DNA of 43,192 nt from an uncultured Porphyromonadaceae bacterium (GTDB lineage Bacteria > Bacteroidota > Bacteroidia > Bacteroidales > Muribaculaceae): positions 1 to 43,192 of the forward strand of contig CAMWRH010000020.1 in assembly GCA_947176605.1 (NCBI GenBank). Direction: 5' to 3'. Of the stretch, positions 8,341-15,600 are shown piece after piece. The position numbers were made by a program, and so were the translations under genes. The notes under the pieces were generated by a model. The model saw only the letters and a list, made by a program, of their open reading frames with translations, did no database searches and was not told where the DNA came from. The stretch's first letter is position 1. The number at the start of each line of letters is the position of its first letter.

Positions 8341-8637
8341 GTCAAAATATTTGGAAGTAGCAGAGAGTTTCCCCACTTCGAAAGCAGCTGCGAAGTGTAG
8401 CACTTCCATCTCCTACGGTCACCAAAATGGCAAACGTCCATAGCATACCTGCCTGATCCATACATCTGAAGGCATCTTGTCTACCTTCTTGTCGCCCGCG
8501 CCAAGCAAACCCATCCACACCGATGACGTGACAATCTGTTGAAAAGCGCGACAAGGTACATTCGGTTCAAACCCACGTGACCGATAGGGATACAGCCTTC
8601 GACAAATTTATTTTAACAGTTTTTAGGAGTTGCTGAT
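8341..8637. other. Intergenic stretch with no recognised gene
   Basis: Only short open frames occur here, none with a recognisable domain or convincing start. A small hairpin (ACTTCG at 8375-8380 pairing with 8391-8396) sits in a locally palindromic patch. This may be decayed sequence. Confidence 0.4.
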
Positions 8638-8638
8638 A

Positions 8639-8669
8639 TTGATAATAATTAAAACATTTTGTAACTTTG
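8639..8669 (+). promoter_or_regulatory. Strong Bacteroidota-type promoter without an adjacent clear gene
   Basis: TTG at 8639-8641, a 20-bp spacer, then TAACTTTG at 8662-8669, an exact fit to the consensus. Transcription is expected from about 8676. The nearest confident gene on this strand starts 450 bp further on. Confidence 0.7.
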
Positions 8670-8675
8670 CGATGC

Positions 8676-8982
8676 ATATCGTCCGCGGAGTCCCGATATG
8701 GGGTGACGTGGCGGGGTGCAAACATATAAAAGCGCATATCAAGCGCTTGTTCTTGGCTTATTGGAATCTGGCAGTTTCAAAATCACAGTCAAGGATGAGG
8801 CAACGATAGGCGCCTTTCGGGTATGGTATACCAAGAAGGAGAAGAGTGTAGTGATACATTTTCTCCTATCGCTACATATCATACAGCGTGAGGCTCCGCG
8901 TTGCTCGTTCTACTGTGATGGGCACATGCCAGAGCCTCAATAAGCGGAACGAGCAGCAGGTACAGGCTCTCACGCTTTTTTT
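8676..8982 (+). ncRNA. Candidate small RNA or structured leader
   Basis: The interval is bounded by the promoter at 8639-8669 and a hairpin plus T-run ending at 8982. Near its 5' end is a hairpin, CATATCG at 8675-8681 pairing with CGATATG at 8694-8700. A GTG-started frame of 75 codons (8716-8943) runs through it but has no recognised domain. It could be a free RNA of about 305 nt, an attenuated leader of the LRR gene at 9126, or a transcript of a small unknown protein. I do not match it to any known RNA family. Confidence 0.35.
8885..8982 (+). terminator. Large hairpin followed by seven T residues
   Basis: An 8-bp outer stem (AGCGTGAG at 8885-8892 with CTCACGCT at 8969-8976) and an 11-bp inner stem (8900-8910 with 8947-8957, one G-U pair) enclose a third small stem (GGC/GCC, 8921-8930). 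T7 follows at 8976-8982. An alternative pairing is also possible: GAGGCTC at 8890-8896 with GAGCCTC at 8932-8938, which would break the outer stem. That is a switch-like arrangement. Confidence 0.55.
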
Positions 8983-9125
8983 GCATAGACAAATTACCAA
9001 AGAGGTGAGTCCGGAGGTACCGACTTCCTGTGTTAGTGAATTCTCAAGGCAGAGTATTGTCTATCGTTACGGCATAGGGAAGCGCGAATATGTGAAGAAT
9101 AAATTAACCTGAAATAATCAAAACG

Positions 9126-10133
9126 ATGAGAAATCTTTTACTCACCTTAGTCGCCGCGACGCTCTCGCTCCCGACCTTCGCCCGCGACATTCAGTACACC
9201 TATGAGGGTCAAACCCTTACCTACACAGTGCTCGATGAGGATGCCAAAACGGTTGAGACAAAGCCTGGAGACTCCTCCACGTCTGAAAATGATGTAAGTG
9301 GGAAGCTTGTTATCCCATCAGAAATAAAGGATGGAGATATAATCTATACGGTTACCTCTATCGGTCAATCTACTTTCTCCGAATGCAGCGATCTCACCTC
9401 TGTCATTATTCCGGAATCAGTAATCTCTATCAGCGCGTATGCTTTCTACCGCTGCACCCGTCTTACCTCTGTCTCCCTCCCGAAATCGGTAACATCTATC
9501 GGTAATGAGGCTTTCCGAGGCTGTAGCCGCCTTACCTCCGTCATCATTCCGAAATCGGTAACATCTATTGGTACTGGGGCTTTCCAAAACTGTATCGGTC
9601 TCACCTCTGTCATCATCCCGGAATCAGTAACCTCCATAAGTAATTTCACTTTCCAAGGCTGCAGCAGCCTTATCTCCGTCAGCATTCCGGAATCGGTGAC
9701 ATCTATCGGCAATTGGGCTTTCTCCGGCTGCGTGCCGCTTGCAACCGTGATTCTGCCGATGAATATCGAAACTCTCGGAGGTGCCGCGTTTGCAAACTGC
9801 AGCAATATAAAGGAGGTTGTATATAATGGCTCAACTCCCGTAGAGAGCATTGAGGATGTGTTTGATAGTAAGGTATATGAAGATGCCACTCTTTATGTGC
9901 CCGACAATAGTGCGTCACTGTTCAGAACGGTTTCTCCATGGAAATTCTTCAACAATATTATAGAGAACGGATATAACGGAATAGAAGATATGGTAGCCGA
10001 CTTTGACACGGACGCTCCATGCGAAATCTACCACTTCAACGGTGTGAAGGCAGCTGACAGCGCCGACAATCTACCCGCCGGAATATATATCCGCAAGTCC
10101 AATGGCAAATCAGAGAAATTTATCGTAAGATAA
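9126..10133 (+). CDS. Secreted BspA-like leucine-rich repeat protein
   Basis: A 335-residue exported protein. Residues 1-19 form a signal peptide (MRNLLLTLVAATLSLPTFA, then RD). Residues 77-214 are six tandem 23-residue LRR_5 repeats of the form TSIGxxAFxxCxxLTSVxIPxSV, preceded by one degenerate unit. The last 35 residues (VKAADSADNLPAGIYIRKSNGK and on) resemble the C-terminal tails of Bacteroidota surface proteins, where they often act as type IX secretion sorting signals; I cannot confirm that here. BspA-like proteins are commonly surface adhesins or ligand binders. The gene is separated from neighbours by long non-coding stretches. Its promoter is unclear: the only good one is 450 bp upstream, beyond a terminator-like hairpin. 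Confidence 0.88.
   Translation: MRNLLLTLVAATLSLPTFARDIQYTYEGQTLTYTVLDEDAKTVETKPGDSSTSENDVSGKLVIPSEIKDGDIIYTVTSIGQSTFSECSDLTSVIIPESVISISAYAFYRCTRLTSVSLPKSVTSIGNEAFRGCSRLTSVIIPKSVTSIGTGAFQNCIGLTSVIIPESVTSISNFTFQGCSSLISVSIPESVTSIGNWAFSGCVPLATVILPMNIETLGGAAFANCSNIKEVVYNGSTPVESIEDVFDSKVYEDATLYVPDNSASLFRTVSPWKFFNNIIENGYNGIEDMVADFDTDAPCEIYHFNGVKAADSADNLPAGIYIRKSNGKSEKFIVR
9354..9767 (+). repeat. Six 69-bp tandem repeats coding for LRR units
   Basis: Units start at 9354, 9423, 9492, 9561, 9630 and 9699, all exactly 69 bp. The most alike neighbours are units 3 and 4, which suggests fairly recent duplication. The last unit is the most diverged. Copy number could vary between strains by recombination. 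Confidence 0.9.
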
Positions 10134-10157
10134 GACCGCTTCCAACCAAAAATGTAA
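10131..10157 (+). repeat. Dispersed TAAGACCGCTTCC element, copy at the LRR gene 3' end
   Basis: The LRR stop codon TAA is the first triplet of a 24-bp element (TAAGACCGCTTCC, then ...AATG) that is followed by TAAACGC. Twenty-one of 24 positions match the copy at 28385-28408 downstream of rho. See the matching entry there. Confidence 0.65.
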
Positions 10158-10166
10158 ACGCAGGGG

Positions 10167-10258
10167 TCGCAGATTTTGGTCAGATTTGGCCTTGCAGGTG
10201 ATGGAGCATAGCGGCTATGCGACTGAACCAAAAGACCAAAGCTGGCCAAAAGCTGCGA
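10167..10258. repeat. Large imperfect hairpin with GCATAG-CGG-CTATGC core
   Basis: Arms 10167-10192 and 10231-10258 (TCGCAG...TTTTGG...TTTGG against its near complement) are co-linear with about three mismatches per 25 bp. The apex is a perfect 6-bp stem with a 3-nt loop (10206-10220). It lies after the LRR gene and could serve as a bulky transcript end, but it lacks a T-run. The architecture also suits a small non-autonomous repeat. Confidence 0.7.
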
Positions 10259-10485
10259 GACGGAGGTAACTTTCCGAACGGGGATGGGTCAGGCAATTCC
10301 TGAGAGTGCTGACCGAAGGCCGGCGTGCATCTTTGGGGCAATCCCCCGAACCCTATGAGTGCGTCATCGACAGCCGGAGTGTTGCAGGGGTAACGCGGTG
10401 TTTGAGCCGATTGAAGTGTCGCATCACCATTACGGCTTATGCCACAGTGGGTTATAGCTGCCGGGGCGCCTCCGCCGGCGGCGGC
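10259..10485. other. Gap between hairpin and lrgB with nothing recognised
   Basis: About 230 bp without a convincing gene, known RNA or promoter on either strand. A plus-strand frame continues from here antisense to lrgB and is judged a shadow. Confidence 0.4.
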
Positions 10486-11187
10486 TCAGAGCAGCCAGTC
10501 TACCAGCGGAGGAGCCAGAAAGGCGGTCAGGAGTCCGTTGAGAATCAGGCCCAGAGTGGCGTAGGCGCTGTAGCGCTCGCCGTAGGCGCTGATGCGGTTG
10601 GTGCCCATCACGTGGGCCGCTGTGCCCATGCTCAGGCTCTGCGACACTCCGCCGCGCACACGCCCCCACGACATCATCTTCAGTCCGGCGGCTGCCCCGA
10701 TCATCCCTACGGCCACCACGATGGCCGACGTCAGCGCGGGAATACCCCCCAACTGACGCGAAATCTCGATCGCTATCGGTGTGGATACCGACTTCGGGGC
10801 CAGCGACGCTATCACCTCTTGGCTCGCTCCAAGCCATTTGGCGATCAGCACTACCGACACGATACCTACGACGCACCCCGCCAGTTCGGTGAGAAGCAGC
10901 GTCATGAACTGTCGCCGTATGTGGCGCAGCTCATTGTAGAGCGGAAGTCCGAGCGCCACAATCGCCGGCTTAAGCCAGAACTCTATCATGTGGCCGCTCT
11001 CATAATAACTCTCATAACTTATGCCGCATGCACGCAGCAGTGCGATAAGAGCCGCTATCGTGATCAGCATCGGGCTGAGCCACGCCTGGCGGCTCTTGCG
11101 CTGTATCCACCCCGATACCCAGTAGATGAGAAATGTGGCGATGGTGAGGAAGAGGGGTGTGCGTAGAAGTTCACTGATGCTGTCCAT
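10486..11187 (-). CDS. lrgB: LrgB family membrane protein
   Basis: A 233-residue multi-pass inner-membrane protein of the LrgB/CidB family. Hydrophobic segments fill most of its length. The conserved core LAPKSVSTPIAIEIS is followed by GGIPALTSAIVV and the glycine-rich GMIGAAAGLKMM and GTAAHVMGTNRIS segments. LrgAB pairs were described as holin/antiholin-like regulators of murein hydrolase activity, and in several bacteria and in plastids as pyruvate or glycolate carriers. Nothing here decides between these. The start codon lies inside the end of lrgA (17-bp overlap, 11171-11187), so the two are translationally coupled. Confidence 0.93.
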   Translation of the reverse strand: MDSISELLRTPLFLTIATFLIYWVSGWIQRKSRQAWLSPMLITIAALIALLRACGISYESYYESGHMIEFWLKPAIVALGLPLYNELRHIRRQFMTLLLTELAGCVVGIVSVVLIAKWLGASQEVIASLAPKSVSTPIAIEISRQLGGIPALTSAIVVAVGMIGAAAGLKMMSWGRVRGGVSQSLSMGTAAHVMGTNRISAYGERYSAYATLGLILNGLLTAFLAPPLVDWLL

Positions 11188-11548
11188 GACGGTGTTTGTT
11201 GGGATTATGGCGGAAACGCCGGTGAAGATACTGATGAAGCCGCCCGGTGACGATGAGCACCAAAAGTATGCTCACCACCGTGGCCACCGTGATCGGTACC
11301 CATTCGGCGGCGATGAGGTCGAAGTAAAGCATCAGCGCCACACCGGGCGGGATAAAGAAGAAGGCCATGTTGGAGATTAGGAATCTGCAGATAGGGGCTA
11401 TCGATGCCGGGCGCACCCATCCGCGCTCAAGAATCAGGCAGAGCAGCAGCATCCCCCAGATGCTCCCCGGTATGTTGAGCCCGGGGATGAGGGCAAGAAG
11501 TTCGCCAAGCCCGAGGCACCCGAAGATTATACCGAATTGTTTTGCCAT
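11171..11548 (-). CDS. lrgA: CidA/LrgA family membrane protein
   Basis: A 125-residue protein with four predicted membrane helices. It carries the family motifs IPGSIWGMLLL (helix 2) and FLISNMAFFFIPPGVALM (helix 3), where the usual family form is ...PPGVG. The C-terminus is a basic His/Arg-rich tail (LHRRFRHNPNKHRHGQHQ) whose last codons overlap the lrgB start. It is the partner of LrgB in an oligomeric membrane complex. It is the first gene of a two-gene unit that follows the terminator of the TlpA-like gene. No clear TAnnTTTG promoter was found in the 30 bp before its start. Confidence 0.9.
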   Translation of the reverse strand: MAKQFGIIFGCLGLGELLALIPGLNIPGSIWGMLLLCLILERGWVRPASIAPICRFLISNMAFFFIPPGVALMLYFDLIAAEWVPITVATVVSILLVLIVTGRLHQYLHRRFRHNPNKHRHGQHQ

Positions 11549-11576
11549 AGTGAAATAGTGGAAAAAGAGGAAAACG

Positions 11577-11631
11577 GAAAAACAGAGAGAACCCCCCGGG
11601 GCACCAGTAGCGATACGACCGGGAGGCTCTC
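11577..11631 (-). terminator. Terminator after the TlpA-like gene
   Basis: On the minus strand, GAGAGCCTCCCGG (complement of 11619-11631) pairs imperfectly with CCGGGGGGTTCTCTC (complement of 11585-11599), followed by TGTTTTTCCG. It separates the long pheS-to-tlpA run from lrgAB. Confidence 0.75.
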
Positions 11632-11706
11632 GATTAATAGAAATGATGAATCGTCTGCCGAATGCGAAGGGTTGCGTGCATGGGCAAACTTTTTAGGTAT
11701 GGTCTC

Positions 11707-12831
11707 TCAATTGGCTGCCGCCGGCGCACCCCCGTTGACGAGGCGCGAAAGCTTGCTGTAGAACGAAGGATCCTCGCCCACCGTGATATCGGCTATCTTA
11801 CCCTCGGGGCTTACGATCACCTTCGTTGGGAATCCCTCTACGAGGTACTGCTCCAGAAGTCCGGAATCCTTCGGATTGTAGACGTTGACCCAGGGGAGTT
11901 CGTACTTGGCCACTCCGTCGCGCCATGCCTGCTCGGGCTCGTTGCAGTCGATACCGATCACTTCCACCTTGCCGGCGTATTCCTTGTATGCCTCCTTCAG
12001 CTTCGGCATACCCTTGATGCACCATCCGCACCACGAACCCCAGAAGTCGAGAATCACCCACTTGCCGCGGAACTGCGACAGGCTCACATCCTTACCCTGC
12101 AGGTCCTTGAGCGTGAAGGCCGGAGCCTCGGTGGTGCCGTTGAGCATCGCTTCGCGTTTCTTTTCGGTCTCAAGTGCCACGCGGGCCGATTCGGCCTGAC
12201 GCTCCACGAAGGGCATCAGTATCGACTCCTTGGCTTTGGAGGTCATGTTGGCATAGGCATTGAGGAATTGCTCGCCGCGCATGTTGAGCAGCACGTAGGC
12301 CACGGCCGGAGAATCCGGATTCTTGCTGATGAAGGAGGCGAGCGTGGAGTCGTAGCGGTCCATGAGGTCTTTCATCTGGGCCTCGGTGGGCTGCTGGCCG
12401 GAGGAGGCCATTGTGGCGTATTCCTTATCGAGGGGGGCGGTGAGTTTCTCAAGCGCCGTGATATCCTCGGTGAGCTGCGAGCCGCTTACGGAATATTCGA
12501 TAGGGGAGAGGGTCTCTACCGCCACATTGATGCTTTCGCCGGGAGCGGCATAGAAATCGGCCACGTTTTCATCCGAAATCTCCAGCATGTAGTGGGCCGC
12601 TCCTTTCGGGTCGAGGCTGAATGTGAATTTGCCGTCGGTGGAGGTGACGGTATCGCTTACGGTGCGCAGATCGGTGCGGCGGCGTGCGTTGAGCATGTCA
12701 CTCACCAGGTCATGATGCACCACGATCGTGTCCGGACCGCCGGCCGGAAGGGTGACGGTCACATCCTTGTTTTCGGCCGCACACGACATCATGCTCAGCA
12801 GCGCGCCGGAAATCAGTATGTATTTCTTCAT
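11707..12831 (-). CDS. TlpA-like thioredoxin-fold lipoprotein with DUF4369-like N-terminus
   Basis: A 374-residue thiol:disulfide oxidoreductase-like protein anchored by a lipid. The signal is MKKYILISGALLSMMSC with Cys17 as the lipid site, which is why 12831 was preferred to an ATG at 12855 giving eight more residues. Residues 20-230 form the beta-rich plus helical N-terminal region usual in Bacteroidota TlpA/AhpC-type proteins. Residues 235-365 are a thioredoxin-like domain with active site CGWC at 268-271 inside FWGSWCGWCIKGMPKL, and cis-Pro context EGFPTKVIV. It probably reduces or maintains disulfides in the periplasm. It is the last gene of the run starting at pheS and ends at a terminator. 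Confidence 0.9.
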   Translation of the reverse strand: MKKYILISGALLSMMSCAAENKDVTVTLPAGGPDTIVVHHDLVSDMLNARRRTDLRTVSDTVTSTDGKFTFSLDPKGAAHYMLEISDENVADFYAAPGESINVAVETLSPIEYSVSGSQLTEDITALEKLTAPLDKEYATMASSGQQPTEAQMKDLMDRYDSTLASFISKNPDSPAVAYVLLNMRGEQFLNAYANMTSKAKESILMPFVERQAESARVALETEKKREAMLNGTTEAPAFTLKDLQGKDVSLSQFRGKWVILDFWGSWCGWCIKGMPKLKEAYKEYAGKVEVIGIDCNEPEQAWRDGVAKYELPWVNVYNPKDSGLLEQYLVEGFPTKVIVSPEGKIADITVGEDPSFYSKLSRLVNGGAPAAAN

Positions 12832-12868
12832 ATTGGGTATTGGATATTGTTTCATTGTAAGTAAAGGA

Positions 12869-13810
12869 TCAGTTCTTGTCGGGCCTGGACTCTGCCGCTG
12901 CGTCGCCGGGCGCTGTGGCGGCCAGTCGGTTGAGAAGAAGGTTGGTAAACTGATAGTTCTTCAGCCCCCAGCGCGGAGCCGCCACCATTTCGGGGGGTGC
13001 CGAGGCAAGGAAGCGTTCGATGGCCACACGCCTGTCGACACGGCGTACTACCTGCACGCACAGTTCCAGATATTCTTCAAGCGTGAAGGGATGCACCGCA
13101 AGTTCACCCGTCCGCCACAGACGGTCGAGGCGCGTGCCGCGTATCACCTGCAGCTGATGCAGCTTTACGCTCGCTATCGGCAGGCGGCAGGAGCGCTCTA
13201 CGGTGGTGAGCACGTCGGCGCAGCTTTCGCCGGGCAACCCGGCTATCAGATGCAGTCCGCATTCTATTCCCCGCGAGTCGAGTCGCCTTACGGCATCCTC
13301 CACATCGCGCCACGTGTGGCAGCGGTTGATGAGGCGCAGGGTGGCATCGTGCGATGTCTCCGCTCCTATTTCAACAATCACACGCCGCTCACGGTTTATC
13401 TCCGTCAGTAAATCCATCACATTTTCGGGCAGCGAGTCGGGGCGCGTGCCGATTATGAGCCCTAACACATCGGGTTGGGCCAGGGCCTCGGCATAAAGTT
13501 CGGCAAGCCGTCCGACGGCAGAGGCGTGAGTACCTGTAAACGACTGGAAATACGCCAGATACTTCATCTGTGGATATTTGCGGGCAAAAAAGCGCCGCCC
13601 GTCTGCAAGCTGCTCGGCCACACTGCGCCGGGCATCGCAATAGCCGGGGGTGAAACTGCGGTTGTCGCAATAGATGCATCCTCCCCGGCCTATCGTGCCG
13701 TCGCGGTTCGGGCAACTGAACCCGGCATCGACCGAGAGCTTCTGCACCTTCACCCCGGGCCAACGTTCCGCCAGATATTCGGAATAATCTTTATACCATG
13801 GATTTGCCAT
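12869..13810 (-). CDS. Radical SAM protein, TIGR01212 (YhcC-like)
   Basis: A 313-residue radical SAM enzyme. The opening ANPWYKDYSEYL and the cluster C33-x11-C45-x2-C48 (FSCPNRDGTIGRGGCIYC) fit the TIGR01212 family, relatives of Elp3 whose reaction is not established. The SAM-domain barrel continues through IIGTRPDSL, VEIGAETSHD and HLIAGLPGE. Start 13810 was chosen over an ATG nine bases upstream because MANPWYKDY is the family N-terminus. It lies 100 bp after aroC, across a heptamer-repeat gap, and 37 bp before the TlpA-like gene. Its involvement in RNA modification is an inference from distant family members only. Confidence 0.92.
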   Translation of the reverse strand: MANPWYKDYSEYLAERWPGVKVQKLSVDAGFSCPNRDGTIGRGGCIYCDNRSFTPGYCDARRSVAEQLADGRRFFARKYPQMKYLAYFQSFTGTHASAVGRLAELYAEALAQPDVLGLIIGTRPDSLPENVMDLLTEINRERRVIVEIGAETSHDATLRLINRCHTWRDVEDAVRRLDSRGIECGLHLIAGLPGESCADVLTTVERSCRLPIASVKLHQLQVIRGTRLDRLWRTGELAVHPFTLEEYLELCVQVVRRVDRRVAIERFLASAPPEMVAAPRWGLKNYQFTNLLLNRLAATAPGDAAAESRPDKN

Positions 13811-13837
13811 AATTCTCAATTCCAGAAACTCCCCATC

Positions 13838-13921
13838 CCCAAAAATCCCAAAACCTAAACCCTAACCCCAAAATCCTAAAACCTAATCCCTAAAACCTAA
13901 AGCCCAACCCCTAAAACCTAA
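13838..13921 (-). repeat. Degenerate seven-base repeat array (GGTTTTA-like)
   Basis: Read on the minus strand the gap is a chain of heptamers each starting with GG: GGTTTTA, GGGGTTG, GGCTTTA, GGTTTTA, GGGATTA, GGTTTTA, GGATTTT, GGGGTTA, GGGTTTA, GGTTTTG. The first copies form the final codons and stop of aroC. Related arrays occur at 15541-15600, 23665-23727 and 36898-37010. Confidence 0.85.
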
Positions 13922-14963
13922 GAAGATCGCCGGCCACGAGCGCCGCCAGCGCCTCCACGATTACCGGTGCGCGCATCGCCACGCAGGGGTCGTGCCTCCC
14001 GTGGGCCGTCACTTCCAGCATCTCACCCTCACGGTCGGGCATCGGCAACGGTCGAGAGATCGTAGGCGTAGGCTTAAACCACAGATTGAAGCACACCGGC
14101 ATACCGGTGCTGATACCCCCCAACGCACCCCCGTGACGGTCGGTGCGCATCGGCGCCGGAGAGAAACCCGGCGCGAAGAGGTCGATCGCCTCGGAGCCCC
14201 GTGCCTCAGCGGCGGCAGCCCCCATGCCGTATTCAAATCCCTTTACCGCATTCAGGCTCATCATTGCCTCGGCCAGACGTGCCTGTAGTTTGCCGAATAC
14301 GGGGTCGCCAAGTCCGGCGGGCAGTCCGCGCATCACGCAGCTTACGCGTCCGCCTACGGAATCGCAGTCGCGGCGCGCCCGCTCCACCTCACCGAGCATC
14401 GCCTGCTCGGTAGCTTCATCAAAGGGGAGTGCCCCGTGCAGCGGATCACTCATTATTGCTGCCAGGGGAGAGGGATACCCGGCCTTCCCCACAGCCGTGA
14501 GGCGGGCCTCGATGGTGATGCCGAGCGTGCGGAGCCATTGCATCGTCAATGCGCCACCCATCACCCAGTTCACCGTCTCGCGGGCAGAGGCGCGCCCTCC
14601 GCCTCGGGGATCGCGAAGCCCGTATTTCATGTCGTAGGTATAATCGGCATGTCCCGGGCGGTAGCGGTGCTCAAGCTCGCAGTAGTCGGAGGAGCGGGCA
14701 TCGGTATTGCGGAATATGAACCCTATCGGAGTGCCGAGCGTGATCCCGTCGGCGTTTACGCCGGAGAGTATTTCGGGTATGTCGGTCTCGCGCCGCTGCG
14801 ACGTAAGGGTGGAGCGCCCTGTGCGCCGGCGGTCGATCATATGCTGCACGTCGGCCATGTCGATCCGTATGCCGGAGGGGAGTCCGTCGAGTATCCCTCC
14901 CATGGCCGGGCCGTGGCTCTCGCCGAAGGTAGTGAGGCGCAGTAGTCTGCCAAGAGTGTTCAT
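13911..14963 (-). CDS. aroC: Chorismate synthase
   Basis: A 350-residue cytosolic enzyme that converts EPSP to chorismate with reduced FMN, the last step of the shikimate pathway. Family signatures are clear: TFGESHG at 12-18, the RPGHADYTYDMKYG segment, DPRGGGRASARETV, and RTDRHGGALGGISTG near the C-terminus. Length is normal. The start at 14963 overlaps the ybaK stop by four bases (ATGA), so the two are translationally coupled. The last codons (CTT AGG TTT TAG) are identical in form to the heptamer array that follows, so the present C-terminus was probably set by that array. Confidence 0.97.
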   Translation of the reverse strand: MNTLGRLLRLTTFGESHGPAMGGILDGLPSGIRIDMADVQHMIDRRRTGRSTLTSQRRETDIPEILSGVNADGITLGTPIGFIFRNTDARSSDYCELEHRYRPGHADYTYDMKYGLRDPRGGGRASARETVNWVMGGALTMQWLRTLGITIEARLTAVGKAGYPSPLAAIMSDPLHGALPFDEATEQAMLGEVERARRDCDSVGGRVSCVMRGLPAGLGDPVFGKLQARLAEAMMSLNAVKGFEYGMGAAAAEARGSEAIDLFAPGFSPAPMRTDRHGGALGGISTGMPVCFNLWFKPTPTISRPLPMPDREGEMLEVTAHGRHDPCVAMRAPVIVEALAALVAGDLLRF

Positions 14964-15448
14964 AGCGTGTCGGTGATTATATCGGCCGGGGTGGCTTCGG
15001 CCACACGTATCAGGTCGGCCGGAGCCAGACGCAGTTGCAGCCCGCGCTGCCCGGCACTGACGTAGATGTAGGGGAATCCGGTGGCCTCTTCCGAGATGAA
15101 CACCGGAAATTTCTTCTTCATCCCGATGGCGGTGCACCCGCCGCGGATGTAGCCCGTCACACCGAGCAGATCCTTCATCGGTATCATCTCGGCCTTCTTG
15201 TTGCCCGATACGCGGGCGGCCTTCTTAAGGTCGACCTCATGGTTGCCGGCAAGCACACACACGAAGTAGCCCGTCTTGTCGCCATGCAGCACGAGGGTCT
15301 TGTACACCTGTTCGATCGGTTCGCCCAGTTCCTCGGCCACATGATCGGCCGCCAGATTATCGGGGTCTACAGTATAGGGTATCAGTTGGTAATCCACCCC
15401 CTCGCGGTCGAGGATACGGGCGGCATTGGTCTTCTTCTCTTTGCTCAT
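14960..15448 (-). CDS. ybaK: Cys-tRNA(Pro)/Cys-tRNA(Cys) deacylase, YbaK/EbsC type
   Basis: A 162-residue YbaK-domain protein that hydrolyses mischarged Cys-tRNA(Pro), acting with prolyl-tRNA synthetase. Visible family features are TNAARILDREGVDYQLIPY at the N-terminus, VYKTLVLHGDK with the conserved lysine, KKAARVSGNKKAEMI, and GYIRGGCTAIGMKKKFP. Length is typical. The start at 15448 (MSKEKKTNAARIL) fits the family; sequence further upstream is repeat-derived. The stop overlaps the aroC start by four bases. It is separated from nth by 123 bp holding a hairpin and a heptamer array. Confidence 0.93.
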   Translation of the reverse strand: MSKEKKTNAARILDREGVDYQLIPYTVDPDNLAADHVAEELGEPIEQVYKTLVLHGDKTGYFVCVLAGNHEVDLKKAARVSGNKKAEMIPMKDLLGVTGYIRGGCTAIGMKKKFPVFISEEATGFPYIYVSAGQRGLQLRLAPADLIRVAEATPADIITDTL

Positions 15449-15508
15449 GGCTGTAACGGATTCAGTTATATCCCATTCCCCTTGCTGATTTCCAACTTCC
15501 CCTGCGGC

Positions 15509-15528
15509 GGACGCACCGGGGTGCGTCC
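15509..15528. repeat. Perfect inverted repeat GGACGCACC-GG-GGTGCGTCC
   Basis: Nine-base arms around GG, in the gap between nth and ybaK. Similar compact hairpins are common as dispersed repeats in bacterial genomes; no T-run follows. Confidence 0.7.
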
Positions 15529-15540
15529 CTACAACAGGCG

Positions 15541-15600
15541 TCCTCATTCCTCATTCCTAACTCCTCATTCCTCATTCCTCATTATTCCTCATTCCTCCCC
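15541..15600 (-). repeat. Degenerate seven-base repeat array (GGAATGA-like)
   Basis: Minus-strand heptamers GGAATGA (six copies, one interrupted), GGAGTTA and GGAGGAA-like units. The end of nth is read through it: the last residues GGMRNNEE and the TGA stop are encoded by the repeats. Confidence 0.85.

Noticed and set aside
8342..8554. A 70-codon minus-strand frame upstream of the AAA-ATPase-like gene
   Set aside because: No domain, no start signal and composition unlike the neighbouring proteins.
8716..8943. A 75-codon GTG-started frame inside the candidate RNA
   Set aside because: Not accepted as a gene: no recognised domain, weak start, and it ends inside the hairpin. It is kept only as an alternative explanation of the transcript.
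8639..9125. The promoter at 8639-8669 as the simple promoter of the LRR gene
   Set aside because: It is 450 bp from the ATG with a terminator-like hairpin in between, so a plain leader is not the best reading, although read-through cannot be excluded.
10281..10330. CTGAGAG sequence reminiscent of a TPP riboswitch
   Set aside because: The other conserved TPP segments and the stem pairing are missing, and the downstream gene on that strand is absent.
10306..11166. A 286-codon plus-strand frame opposite lrgB
   Set aside because: Composition is that of an antisense shadow (Gln/Arg/His-rich, no domain); lrgB on the minus strand is well supported.
13838..13921. Telomere-like or CRISPR-like array
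   Set aside because: The units are seven bases, degenerate and contiguous, with no spacers; there are no cas genes, and the period matches other intergenic arrays in the window.
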